This document shows, one piece after another, positions 45,915 through 54,654 of a DNA stretch of 64,000 bases; position 1 is the stretch's first letter; each line of letters starts with the position of its first letter. The stretch lies in the NCBI RefSeq assembly GCF_005233835.1, contig NZ_SZQA01000025.1, positions 62,001 through 126,000 on the forward strand, in the 5' to 3' direction. Origin of the DNA: Herbidospora galbida. GTDB lineage: Bacteria > Actinomycetota > Actinomycetes > Streptosporangiales > Streptosporangiaceae. The translations under genes and the position numbers were made by a program. The notes beneath the pieces were generated by a model. It did not search any database, had not been told where the DNA came from, and worked only from the letters and a program-made list of their open reading frames with translations.

Positions 45915-47792
45915 ATGGCACTTCGTGGCGGAAAAAACCAGCGGGCGGGTCGGACCGGTGAGGCGGAGACGACCAAAAAGCCCCTGGGCGCCGTTCGGCG
46001 CGCCCAGACGATCACGACCTACGGCGTGGGCTCAATGATCGCTATTGAGGATCAGTCATACATCGTGAGCGGGCTCGACAGCTGGCGCGTATGGCCCTCG
46101 GACGAGATCTTCGAACCCCGCCTCCAGAGATGGCTCGGTGTCGAGAGGTTCCAGCTCCCGCCGGCCGACGAGCCCTCTTCTGGAGACGGCATCCGGACGC
46201 GACGCTTTCCCGAGTGGTACTCGTGCGGCGACTGCGGCAGCCTCCGCGAGTTCCGGGATTTCGATTCCTCCACCGGTACGGCCAAATGCGACACCTGCGA
46301 AAAGACGCTGACCCCGTCGCGGTTCGTGATCGCCTGTGAGAATGGCCACCTGGACGACTTTCCCTACTTCGCGTGGCTGCACAAGAAGAACGCTGCCGGC
46401 TCCGCGGACACCTCCGGTGGTCACCGGCTCTCGTTGGAGAGCAGCGGTCAGACCGCATCGCTCAGGTCCATCGTCATCAAGTGCTCCTGCGGTGTGCGTC
46501 CCGCGTCGCTGGAGGGCGCTTTCGACAAAGGCGCGATGCCCGACCTGGGCATCAAGTGTCGGGCGAAACGGCCGTGGCTCGGCCGTGGCGCCGCGGAGAC
46601 GTCCTGCGACGCCGCGCCCCGGACGCTCCAGCGAGGCGCATCGGCGGCCTGGTTCGGAATCACCCGGTCCGCGCTGGCCATTCCCCCGTGGTCGGAGACC
46701 CTTCAGCAACGGCTGAACCGCGCCTATCCGGCCCTGCGCCGACGAGTCGAGCGAGGAGATCGGGAAGAGGACCTGCTCGAGGACATCGAGGCCGATTCGA
46801 CACTGACCGACAACGGACGCTTCACTCCGGAGGCGATCTTGGCGGCGGTCCGTCGGCGAATGGAGTTGCTGGACTCCGCACCACTGCCCGACCCCGACGA
46901 GACTCTGATCTTCGAATCGGCAAGCACGCTGCGCCGTGAGGAGTACGCCCAGCTCTACGACGGCACCGGCACCGTGTCCCGCGAAGAGAACTTCGAGTGC
47001 GTTCGGGCCGGAGACGACCTCATCCCGCTTCCTTTCGGGATCAAGCGTTCCATGCTGGTCAAGCGGCTGCGCGAAGTGCGGGCACTGGAGTCGTTCACGC
47101 GGGTCACCATGCCCGACCCGGTGGGTGGCGACACGCGCAGGGCGGCGATGGCCGGCACTCCACCGAAGTGGCTACCCGCGATCGAGGTCAGCGGCGAGGG
47201 TGTATTCCTGGCGGTGGACGAGGAGCGACTCCAGACATGGGAAAGACGGGAAGGCCCGAGGGACCGTGCCCGTCAGATAAGGCTCCGGCACACCGCGAAT
47301 CTTCGCGAACGCGCCGAAAAGGCCCGCCCTTCGAAGCCGACCGGCGAAATCACCTCACCCGTCACTCCTCGATACGTGTTTCTGCACACGCTCGCGCACG
47401 TGTTGATAAACGAGTGGAGCCTGGACTGCGGCTATCCGGCGGCCGCGCTGCGCGAGCGGCTCTATGTGGACAAGGACATGGCGGGCATTCTCATCTACAC
47501 CGCCACCAGCGACTCGGCCGGCTCCCTCGGGGGTGTGGTGGCCCAGGGTGAGCATCGCGCGCTCCATACCTCTCTCGAGGCGGCACTCGCCCGTACCGAG
47601 TGGTGTTCGCAGGACCCGCCTTGCATGGAAGCGGAGGCCGCCGGCATCGACAGTCTCAACCTGGCCGCCTGCTACGCCTGCGTGCTGCTGCCGGAGACGA
47701 GTTGCGAGACCAACAACGTCTTTCTCGACCGGGCGATGCTCATCGGAACACCGGACGACCCCCTGACCGGCTTCTTCAACGAAGCCCACTGA
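45915..47792 (+). CDS. drmB: DISARM protein DrmB (DUF1998)
   Basis: Protein of 625 residues. It begins with the DrmB signature VRRAQTITTYGVGSMI (about 28-43). Zinc-binding pairs SCGDCGS and KCDTCEK (about 101-128) are followed by IACENGHLDDFPYFAW. Near the C-terminus is the DUF1998 motif LHTLAHVLINEWSLDCGYP and a Cys cluster (CSQDPPC, CYACVLLPETSC). DrmB partners DrmA, and the C-terminal DUF1998 resembles the zinc module of MrfA-type helicases. It starts one base after the drmA stop. Confidence 0.9.
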   Translation: MALRGGKNQRAGRTGEAETTKKPLGAVRRAQTITTYGVGSMIAIEDQSYIVSGLDSWRVWPSDEIFEPRLQRWLGVERFQLPPADEPSSGDGIRTRRFPEWYSCGDCGSLREFRDFDSSTGTAKCDTCEKTLTPSRFVIACENGHLDDFPYFAWLHKKNAAGSADTSGGHRLSLESSGQTASLRSIVIKCSCGVRPASLEGAFDKGAMPDLGIKCRAKRPWLGRGAAETSCDAAPRTLQRGASAAWFGITRSALAIPPWSETLQQRLNRAYPALRRRVERGDREEDLLEDIEADSTLTDNGRFTPEAILAAVRRRMELLDSAPLPDPDETLIFESASTLRREEYAQLYDGTGTVSREENFECVRAGDDLIPLPFGIKRSMLVKRLREVRALESFTRVTMPDPVGGDTRRAAMAGTPPKWLPAIEVSGEGVFLAVDEERLQTWERREGPRDRARQIRLRHTANLRERAEKARPSKPTGEITSPVTPRYVFLHTLAHVLINEWSLDCGYPAAALRERLYVDKDMAGILIYTATSDSAGSLGGVVAQGEHRALHTSLEAALARTEWCSQDPPCMEAEAAGIDSLNLAACYACVLLPETSCETNNVFLDRAMLIGTPDDPLTGFFNEAH

Positions 47793-47817
47793 TCCATACG
47801 AACGCGGGAGGTAAACG

Positions 47818-49914
47818 GTGCCACGCCTGGCCATCCACCAGGATTTCCTGCGAGACCTGATCCGGCTGGAACGCCCCGTCGCCCAGAAAGTTCTCGACAC
47901 CCTCGGCAAGTTCGGACAGACGGCGCACGCCGGAGCACATCTGGAGAAACTTCAGGATATTCGTGACCCGAGATTCAAGAGCATCAGAATCGACCGACAG
48001 TACCGCGGAATCGTGCTGGTTCCGGATTCCGGCGACCTTTTGACGCTCCTGCACGTGGACACCCACGACGAGGCGTACGCCTGGGTGCGCAACCGTCGGG
48101 TCTCCGTGAACATGGCAACCGGGCACATGGAGATCCGCGATGACGCGATCATCGCGGAGACGATGGACGGCCTGACACGTACGCCCGAGACCACTGTGGA
48201 CAAGCTCTTCGACCACGTCTCCGACGGGGAACTCACGCGACTTGGCATCGACGAGCAGATGCTGCGATTCGCCCGGATGCTCACTGACGTCGGGATGCTG
48301 GAGGCACTGGACGGCAAACTTCCCCAAACCCAGTTCGACGTGCTGTTCGGACTGGCGGCGGGGATGTCTCCCGAGGAGGTCTGGACCGACCTCGTGGGGT
48401 CGGTGGACGTGCCGGACATCGACCCCGGAGACGTGTCCGCCGCCACCGAGCGCACCCTTCACAAGGTCGCGCTGGTGGACGGCCCGGAAGAGCTGATGGA
48501 ACTGTTCGCCAAGCCCTTCGACCGGTGGCGCGTCTACCTGCACCCGGTCCAGCGTGAGGTGGCCTTCCGATCCTACGCCGGGTCGATCCAGGTCACCGGC
48601 GGCCCGGGCACCGGCAAGACCGTGGTCGCCCTGCATCGGGCCCGCCACCTCGCGCGCCGGGGCGGCCGTGTGCTGCTGACCACCTTCACTGCCACACTCA
48701 CCAGGTCGTTGTCGGAATGGCTGCGGCTGTTGGAGACGGACGAGGAGGTGCTCTCACGGATCGACGTGCTGACCGTCGACCAGGTGGCGCGCAAGTTGGT
48801 CAACGACCATGTCGGTTCTTTCGCCCTGCTGGGCAACGAGGAGGAGAAACAGATCTGGCGGCGGATCCGGCGGCGTCGGGACCTGGACCTACCGGAAAAG
48901 TTCCTCCAGGAGGAGTGGAGGCAGGTGGTTCTCGCCCAGGAGATCGGCACGCTGGATGACTACCTCAAAGCCCGTCGGGTTGGGCGCGGGCGGCGACTCG
49001 GTTCCCTGCAACGTACGAAGATCTGGCGGGCCGTCACCGAATTCGAACAGGAACTGGCCGAGCGCCGCTATCGCACGTTCGAAACGATCTGCAGGGAAGC
49101 GACGCGGGTGCTCGGCGGGCTCGCCACCTTCCCTTACGACCACGTGATCGTGGACGAGGCCCAGGATCTCCATCCGGTGCGGTGGCGGGTCCTGCGGGCG
49201 GCAGTCCCGGAAGGTCCCGACGATCTGTTTATCACCGCCGACACACACCAACGCATCTACGACAACCGGGTCTCCCTGGCCGCGGTCGGGATCCGGCTCG
49301 GCGGCAGGTCGACCACGCTGCGGATCAACTACCGCACCACCGGCGAGATTCTCACCTGGAGTTGCGCCATGTTGGCGGACGAAAAGATCGACGACCTCGA
49401 CGGCAGGCGAACCGATCTGGCGGGTTGCCGCTCCGAGATGCGGGGCAGCGAGCCCGAGATGTTCGGGGCGGCGACCCGCCACGCCGAACTTGCCCGGCTC
49501 GTCGAAACGGTCAACGGATGGATCGATGCCGGGGTCCGCCCCGAGGAGATCGGCGTGGCCGCCCGGTCGGAAACCCTCGGGCAGTCGGCGGCGGAGGCCC
49601 TGGCGCTGGCGGGAATCGGAGCTCTGTTCCTGTCCCGCGACCGGGACGGCACGACCGACCACGTCTCGGTCACCACGATGCACCGCATGAAGGGGCTGGA
49701 GTTCCGCTGCGTCGCGGTGATCGGCGTGAGCGCAGGTCAAATCCCCGCCGACAACGCCGTCACCCCGTTGACGGAGGACGCCACCACGCACCGGAACGAC
49801 CTCCAGCGCGAACGGTGTCTGCTCTTCGTCGCCGGCACCCGGGCCCGCGAGCGTCTGCACATCTCTTGGCACGGAGAGCCGAGCCCGTTCCTCAAGTTAT
49901 CCAGTGGCCGATGA
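47818..49914 (+). CDS. RelE-fold domain fused to UvrD-type helicase
   Basis: Protein of 698 residues. Residues 1-95 look like the ParE/RelE toxin fold (IHQDFLRDLIRLER, IRIDRQYRGIVLVPDS, HVDTHDEAYAWVRNRR). The rest is an SF1 helicase: GGPGTGKT (about 261-268), VDEAQDLHP (about 445), NYRTTGE, HRMKGLEFR (about 622) and AGTRARERL (about 672). RelE-UvrD fusions are known as single genes in many bacteria, but their role is unclear. The GTG at 47818 has GGGAGGT upstream. Its last 23 bp overlap the convergent kinase gene. Confidence 0.85.
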   Translation: MPRLAIHQDFLRDLIRLERPVAQKVLDTLGKFGQTAHAGAHLEKLQDIRDPRFKSIRIDRQYRGIVLVPDSGDLLTLLHVDTHDEAYAWVRNRRVSVNMATGHMEIRDDAIIAETMDGLTRTPETTVDKLFDHVSDGELTRLGIDEQMLRFARMLTDVGMLEALDGKLPQTQFDVLFGLAAGMSPEEVWTDLVGSVDVPDIDPGDVSAATERTLHKVALVDGPEELMELFAKPFDRWRVYLHPVQREVAFRSYAGSIQVTGGPGTGKTVVALHRARHLARRGGRVLLTTFTATLTRSLSEWLRLLETDEEVLSRIDVLTVDQVARKLVNDHVGSFALLGNEEEKQIWRRIRRRRDLDLPEKFLQEEWRQVVLAQEIGTLDDYLKARRVGRGRRLGSLQRTKIWRAVTEFEQELAERRYRTFETICREATRVLGGLATFPYDHVIVDEAQDLHPVRWRVLRAAVPEGPDDLFITADTHQRIYDNRVSLAAVGIRLGGRSTTLRINYRTTGEILTWSCAMLADEKIDDLDGRRTDLAGCRSEMRGSEPEMFGAATRHAELARLVETVNGWIDAGVRPEEIGVAARSETLGQSAAEALALAGIGALFLSRDRDGTTDHVSVTTMHRMKGLEFRCVAVIGVSAGQIPADNAVTPLTEDATTHRNDLQRERCLLFVAGTRARERLHISWHGEPSPFLKLSSGR

Positions 49915-51856
49915 TGGCCGCGACCTCCTGATCCGAGATCGCGGCCAACCCGATCTGTCCGGGTTGGCCGCCATGGACCGAGAACAGGCCGGTCCCCGTG
50001 CGCAGTGTTTCGGCTCCGGCGCGGTCGATGACCGCAATGCTCTCTTCGACGGATGTCAACGGAAGGGCGAGCCGCGCGGGGAAGTAGCCCTTCACCCGGG
50101 AAACGTCGGCGTGCTCCGATGGTCTCCCCATGCGGGCCACGACGTGGAAGCCGACCGCCCGCCCTTCCATGGTCAGTTCGACGACCGAGTCGGGGGACAC
50201 GTCGTCGATTTCGTCGATGACGACGACCACGTCGGGGTGTGCCAGGTCGGAGTCTCCGAGCGCGCCGGCGGGAACCGGCCCACCCGTCTCCCGCACCCTG
50301 TCGTTGAGCTGCGCGGTCGTTCGGCACCCGTGGGCCCTCAGGTCGTCGTAGCGGCAGGCGACCTCGGCGACCGCCCAGGTGAGCGGGTCTCCATCGGCCT
50401 GCCTGACCACATGAGGAAGGGTGGCGAACGGACTTCCGGGGGCGGCGAACACCAGCCGCAGGTCATGGGGCGAATGGCGCATCGCGAATGACGCGACAAT
50501 GACACGGAGCGGGTCGACCTGGCCGCCCCTGCCACCGATGAGCAGATGCGGTGTGTCCGCCGGCTCAAAAAAGACAGCCGTACCATCTGCGGCGCGGCCC
50601 AGTCCGGCCAACTGTGCGTGCGCATCGGGAGCCTCGCGCAGGATGTCACCGAGGCCGAGCGCGTCGGGGACCCGGTGCGGCACCTCGACACCGATCGCGG
50701 GCACGCCCGGCAGCGGGGATGTCGACCGCCGCATCGGCAGGGCCCGGAGGCCATCCTGGCCCGTCACCCGGACGAACTCTCCAACCAGGGCCATGACCGC
50801 GTTCTCGTGGACGTTGGGGCCCAGCCTGACCTCGAATCGGGTGAGCTGGGGAGTACGGACGTAGTCGGCCACCCTGGCGTCGATCCGGGACCGTCGCAGC
50901 ACCTGGTCGATCGCTCTGGCCATTGCTTCGTCGACGTCGGAGTGCAGTCGCTCGGACGCACCGGACCGCAGAAGCCGATCATCGGGGAGCAGAACCGTCG
51001 CCTTGGCGGGCCCCGGGTCGGTCTGGTGGATCGCCCGGAGCCGGGTCGTCACTTCATCGGCCGACTGCGGCCGATCCTCCGGTTTCTTGGCCAAGAGGTC
51101 GAGGATCAGCTCTTCCAGCAACGAGGGAACGTCCCCACGGAAGTCTCCCGGACGCGGAGGCTGCTTCGTCGCGTGCTTGTACAGCACTTCCATCGCGCCC
51201 CCTTCGAAGGGGCGGTCGCCCGTCGTCATCTCGTATAACACACAGCCGAGCGAGTACAGGTCGCTCCGCTCGTCGGGTCTGCCCTCGTTCTGTTCGGGGG
51301 CCGTGTAGGCCGGAGTGCCGATCGGGGCGGTCGCCCCGCCCGCATCGAGGACTTTGGCGATGCCGAAGTCAAGGAGCTTCGGCCGGTCTCCGGGGAGAAG
51401 CATGATGTTGGCGGGCTTGATGTCGCGGTGGATGACCTTCTTCGCGTGGGCGGCCGCGAGGGCGTCGGCCAGCCCGATCCCGATGCGGATGATCCGGTCG
51501 AAGGGGAGACCATTCCTCGCGTCGTCCATGACTGCCCTCAGATCCCGGCCGTCCAGCATCTCCATGACGAAGAAGAGCCGTCCTTCGTCGTCGTTGGCGT
51601 CGTGGACGACGACAACCCCCGGGTGCTGAATCTGACCGCAGAGTTGGGCCTCGGCACGGAACCTCGCCGCGCGGCGGGTGTCGACACTCGAGTGCTCGGG
51701 GAAAACCTTCACCGCCACATCTCGGTTGAGCCGCGTGTCGATGCCGTGCCACACCTCGCCCATGGCCCCGGCACCCAGCTTCCTGTCCAGACGGTAGCGA
51801 CCGACCAATGTGACACCGCCGAGCACGTCAGCCCTCCCTCGTCGTGACCGTGTCAT
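49892..51856 (-). CDS. Ser/Thr protein kinase fused to a degenerate FtsK/SpoIIIE-like motor domain
   Basis: Protein of 654 residues. A complete Hanks-type kinase comes first: GAGAMGEV (28-35), Lys50, HRDIKPAN (143-150), DFG (163-165), GTPAYTAPEQ (180-189). Residues about 338-654 follow FtsK: TRFEVRLGP, PGVPAIGVEVPH, HLLIGG, HSPHDLRLV, VACRYDDLRAHG, VVVVIDEIDD and a terminal EVAAIIGHW. The Walker A site (GATGSGKS in FtsK) reads GGRGGQVDP, without the Lys, whereas Walker B Asp-Glu (548-549) is kept. It probably cannot pump DNA alone. No membrane helix is seen. ATG 51856 follows AAGCGGGA; GTG 51913 would add 19 residues. Confidence 0.82.
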   Translation of the reverse strand: MTRSRRGRADVLGGVTLVGRYRLDRKLGAGAMGEVWHGIDTRLNRDVAVKVFPEHSSVDTRRAARFRAEAQLCGQIQHPGVVVVHDANDDEGRLFFVMEMLDGRDLRAVMDDARNGLPFDRIIRIGIGLADALAAAHAKKVIHRDIKPANIMLLPGDRPKLLDFGIAKVLDAGGATAPIGTPAYTAPEQNEGRPDERSDLYSLGCVLYEMTTGDRPFEGGAMEVLYKHATKQPPRPGDFRGDVPSLLEELILDLLAKKPEDRPQSADEVTTRLRAIHQTDPGPAKATVLLPDDRLLRSGASERLHSDVDEAMARAIDQVLRRSRIDARVADYVRTPQLTRFEVRLGPNVHENAVMALVGEFVRVTGQDGLRALPMRRSTSPLPGVPAIGVEVPHRVPDALGLGDILREAPDAHAQLAGLGRAADGTAVFFEPADTPHLLIGGRGGQVDPLRVIVASFAMRHSPHDLRLVFAAPGSPFATLPHVVRQADGDPLTWAVAEVACRYDDLRAHGCRTTAQLNDRVRETGGPVPAGALGDSDLAHPDVVVVIDEIDDVSPDSVVELTMEGRAVGFHVVARMGRPSEHADVSRVKGYFPARLALPLTSVEESIAVIDRAGAETLRTGTGLFSVHGGQPGQIGLAAISDQEVAAIIGHWIT

Positions 51857-51980
51857 CGTCCCGCTTGATGATCGAATATCACCGGACGGTCCGGACCCAC
51901 GTCTATCGGTCACGTTACAATGAAGGGCAAGAAAGCGATTCTTCCGAGATCAACCAATCGTTCGGATATCGTCGACGATC

Positions 51981-52415
51981 ATGGTGGCCACCGGACCCGT
52001 TCCTCGCGACGCAGGGGTGTCACGCCGGATGCGCTCACAGCGCGAATTCGACACCGGCATTGAAGTCGAGTTGCGCAAACTTCTGTGGGCACGCGGCCTT
52101 CGCTATCGGATTCACGCGCAGGTCATCCCGGGCACCCGCCGGAAGGTCGATCTCGTCTTTCCGGGGGCCAAGGTCGCCGTCTTCGTCGACGGCTGCTTCT
52201 GGCACGGATGCCCCCGGCACTACACGGCCCCGGCGAACAACAACGATTGGTGGCTCAAGAAGATCCGGACCAACCGGACGCGGGACATCAACAGCTTCCG
52301 AAGGCTCCGGTCCATCGACTGGAGAGTCATTCGGGTGTGGGGCCATCAGGATCTCGAAGCGGCCGCAGACAAGATCGAAGCGATCGTCCGCGCCCGCCGG
52401 GCCACCACCCAATGA
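51981..52415 (+). CDS. vsr: Very short patch repair (Vsr) endonuclease
   Basis: Endonuclease of up to 144 residues that nicks next to T:G mismatches arising from deaminated 5-methylcytosine. Family features: an N-terminal R-M-R-S-Q-R stretch, GLRYRIHAQVIPGTRRKVDLVF with the catalytic Asp, AVFVDGCFWHGCP and the helical WWLKKIRTNRTRD. It is a normal companion of C5-methyltransferases, supporting real 5mC methylation by the island. Alternative start: GTG 52017, which matches usual Vsr N-termini better. It is divergent from the kinase gene and ends three bases from the ROK stop. Confidence 0.9.
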   Translation: MVATGPVPRDAGVSRRMRSQREFDTGIEVELRKLLWARGLRYRIHAQVIPGTRRKVDLVFPGAKVAVFVDGCFWHGCPRHYTAPANNNDWWLKKIRTNRTRDINSFRRLRSIDWRVIRVWGHQDLEAAADKIEAIVRARRATTQ

Positions 52416-52418
52416 TCC

Positions 52419-53591
52419 TCAGCCGGCGGGCCGAGTTCCGTTCGATTCGAGAATGAGCGGGTCGTCGAGGACGCGGTCGACCACCGTCCCGGCCGCGCCC
52501 CGCGAGGCCGCCTCGAAGCCCAGCTCCGAGGCCATGATCTTGCACCGCCCGCCGGCCACGACCCGTCGTTCGAGTTCGGCCTGGGCCGGGGGGATGAGCC
52601 GTTCGGCCAGGCGGGCGAAGTAGCCGCCGACCACGATCGCGCGCGGGTTGAAGAGGTTCACCAGGATCGAGCCGCCCAGGCCCAGCCAGCGGCCCACCTC
52701 GGCGAGCGCGTCGAGGGTGCGGGCGTCGCCGGCCGCGGCGGCCGAGGCGATCGAGTTCACCCGCGCGTCCGGGCCGGGCGAGGTCGCTCCGGCGGGGCCG
52801 AGTGCCGCCAGTCCGACCTTCGTCTCCCAGCATCCGGTACGGCCGCAGCCGCACCTCGCGCCTCCCGGGTCAACGAGCAGGTGGCCCGTCTCCCCGGAGA
52901 AGCCGTCGGCGCCGCGCAGTAATCGGCCGTCGACGATGATGCCGCCGCCCACCCCGACCTCGCCCGTCAGGTAGACCATGTCGGGGGTGCCGGCGGCCAC
53001 GCCGCACGCGTATTCGGCCAGGGCGGCCAGGTTCGCGTCGTTGCCGACCCCCACGGTCACGCCCAGTTCGGCGCGGAGCAGGTCGGCCAGGGGCACCTGC
53101 CGCCAGCCCAGGTTCGGGGCAAAGGTCACCACGCCGTCGGAGACCAGCCCCGGCACGGCCACCACGACGCCGGCCAGGGAGCCCATCTCGCCCGCCGCCC
53201 GGCGGGCCACGCGGACCAGTTCGGTCAGGCACGCCGAGAGGCCGGCGCCGGCCGCGTCGAAGCCCTCGCGGCAGGAGAACAGGACGCGGCCGCCCAGGTC
53301 GGAGCCGTGGGCGGCCACATAGTCGACGTTGATCTCCAGGCCTAGGGCCCCCACGTGGGAGCCGTCGAGGGCCACGTCACGCCGTGGCCGCCCGATGGCT
53401 CCCGCAGAGGAGGTGCCCGCCTCCCGCACCAGGCCGAGCGACATGAGCTCGGTCATCAGGGAGGAGACGGTGGCCCGGTGCAGACCGGTCGCCTCCGCCA
53501 CGTCCGCGCGGGAGCAGGTCCCGTGGTCACGCAGGTGCCGGAGCACACGGGACAGGTTGTCCCTGCGCAGGGTGGCGCGGCCGGTCGTCAC
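52419..53591 (-). CDS. ROK-family transcriptional regulator
   Basis: Repressor of 390 residues with an N-terminal winged helix (CSRADVAEATGLHRATVSSL) and a sugar-kinase-like ROK domain: GNDANLAALAEYA, GEVGVGGGIIVDGR and the zinc motif CGCGRTGCWE. The GTG start at 53591 lies 1 bp from the permease stop, so it is the last gene of the fuconate/CUT2 operon. It probably regulates that operon with the sugar as effector, which is inference. Confidence 0.9.
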   Translation of the reverse strand: MTTGRATLRRDNLSRVLRHLRDHGTCSRADVAEATGLHRATVSSLMTELMSLGLVREAGTSSAGAIGRPRRDVALDGSHVGALGLEINVDYVAAHGSDLGGRVLFSCREGFDAAGAGLSACLTELVRVARRAAGEMGSLAGVVVAVPGLVSDGVVTFAPNLGWRQVPLADLLRAELGVTVGVGNDANLAALAEYACGVAAGTPDMVYLTGEVGVGGGIIVDGRLLRGADGFSGETGHLLVDPGGARCGCGRTGCWETKVGLAALGPAGATSPGPDARVNSIASAAAAGDARTLDALAEVGRWLGLGGSILVNLFNPRAIVVGGYFARLAERLIPPAQAELERRVVAGGRCKIMASELGFEAASRGAAGTVVDRVLDDPLILESNGTRPAG

Positions 53592-53592
53592 G

Positions 53593-54654
53593 CTAGTCCT
53601 GGGCCCTCCCGCCGGTCAGCCGGCTGATCATCAGGGCGATCAGGATGATGCCGCCGTACACGAGCTGCTTCCACTCGCCGGGCACACCCTGGAGCGTCAA
53701 AATGTTCTCGACCAGGCCGATGACCAGGACACCGGTGAGGGCGCCGAGGATGGTGCCCTTGCCGCCGTCCATGCTGACGCCGCCGATGACGGCCGCGGCG
53801 AAGACCATGAAGATCCAGCCGACGCCCTGGTTGGCGCTGATGCTGCCGAGGCGGCCGGTCTCCAGGATCCCGGCCAGCGCCGCGAGGGCGCCGCCGACGA
53901 CGAAGACCGCCAGCACGACCCGCTCCACGCGGATGCCCGCCGCCCTGGCCGCGTCGGCGTTGCCGCCGATGGCGTAGAGGGAGCGGCCGGAGCGGAAGTA
54001 GCCGAGGGCGGCCATGCCGACGGCGAACAGGACGCCGGTGATCCAGATGGCGGCGGGCAGGCCGAACCAGACCGCGCTGCCGAGGTACATGAACGACTCG
54101 GGCAGGGCGAAGAGGCTCTTGCCGCCGGTCAGGCCGAGGTGCAGGCCGTGCACGACGATCAGCATGGCGAGCGTCACGACGAACGCCGAGAGCTGGAAGC
54201 GCAGGATGAGGAAGCCGTTGAAGGCTCCGATCAGGGCGCCGACGACCAGGCACAGCGGCACGGCCAGGCCCGGGGGCAGACCGAGGCCGAACCCGCCGTC
54301 ACCGGTCGCGATGACGAGCATGACCGCCACGGCGGGGGCCATGCCGACGATCGACTCCAGCGACAGGTCGAACTTGCCGGCGATCAGGATGAGCGCCTCG
54401 GCCAGCACGACCAGGGCCAGCGCCGACTGCTGCTGAAGCACGTTCGTCAGGTTGCCGGGGGTGAGGAACACCGGGTCGATGAACGACCCGACGATCAGCA
54501 GCACCACGATGACCGGCACCAGCGTCAGGTCGCGGAACCGGCTCAGCCGGAAGCCCGGCCGGGCGGCGAGCGCCGGAGCGGGGCCGGAGCCGTTCGCCGA
54601 CGCCGCCGGGGTCTTCGGCAGTGTCGGGGCGCGGCGCCCCTGCCGATCACTCAT
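53593..54654 (-). CDS. CUT2 sugar ABC transporter permease
   Basis: Ribose-type permease of 353 residues. A 45-residue polar, Pro/Ala-rich N-terminus precedes eight to ten membrane helices; motifs LIAGKFDLSLESIVG and IGGVSMDGGKGT are diagnostic. The ATG at 54654 is nine bases after GGAGG and overlaps the ATPase end by 8 bp. It forms the channel of the third importer in the window. Confidence 0.87.
   Translation of the reverse strand: MSDRQGRRAPTLPKTPAASANGSGPAPALAARPGFRLSRFRDLTLVPVIVVLLIVGSFIDPVFLTPGNLTNVLQQQSALALVVLAEALILIAGKFDLSLESIVGMAPAVAVMLVIATGDGGFGLGLPPGLAVPLCLVVGALIGAFNGFLILRFQLSAFVVTLAMLIVVHGLHLGLTGGKSLFALPESFMYLGSAVWFGLPAAIWITGVLFAVGMAALGYFRSGRSLYAIGGNADAARAAGIRVERVVLAVFVVGGALAALAGILETGRLGSISANQGVGWIFMVFAAAVIGGVSMDGGKGTILGALTGVLVIGLVENILTLQGVPGEWKQLVYGGIILIALMISRLTGGRAQD

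Larger units (their letters stand above)
29664..52415. other. Defence island: DISARM core (DrmA/DrmB) combined with MORC/MutL-type R-M genes and a kinase
   Basis: Twelve consecutive genes between fumC and the ROK regulator have DNA-modification, ATPase, helicase, kinase or repair features. There are four transcription units: leftward 35717-29664, rightward 36152-49914, leftward 51856-49892 and rightward vsr. DrmA plus DrmB define a DISARM-like core, but drmC and the drmD/drmMI or drmE partners are missing. No transposase, integrase, tRNA or obvious attachment repeat is seen at the borders. Confidence 0.75.

Noticed and set aside
42692-47792. Druantia (DruE also has DUF1998) or BREX as the identity of the helicase pair
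   Set aside because: DrmA's FPTGGGKTEAYLG and QDELHLISGPLG and the DrmB start VRRAQTITTYGVGS are DISARM features; no PglX, PglZ, BrxC or Druantia-like companions are present.
50338-50754. A shifted frame reading GAARSTRSV near the degenerate Walker A of the kinase-FtsK protein, suggesting a frameshifted intact P-loop
   Set aside because: The flanking sequence on both sides matches FtsK only in the main frame, and GAARSTRSV still lacks the Lys, so a sequencing frameshift does not restore a P-loop.
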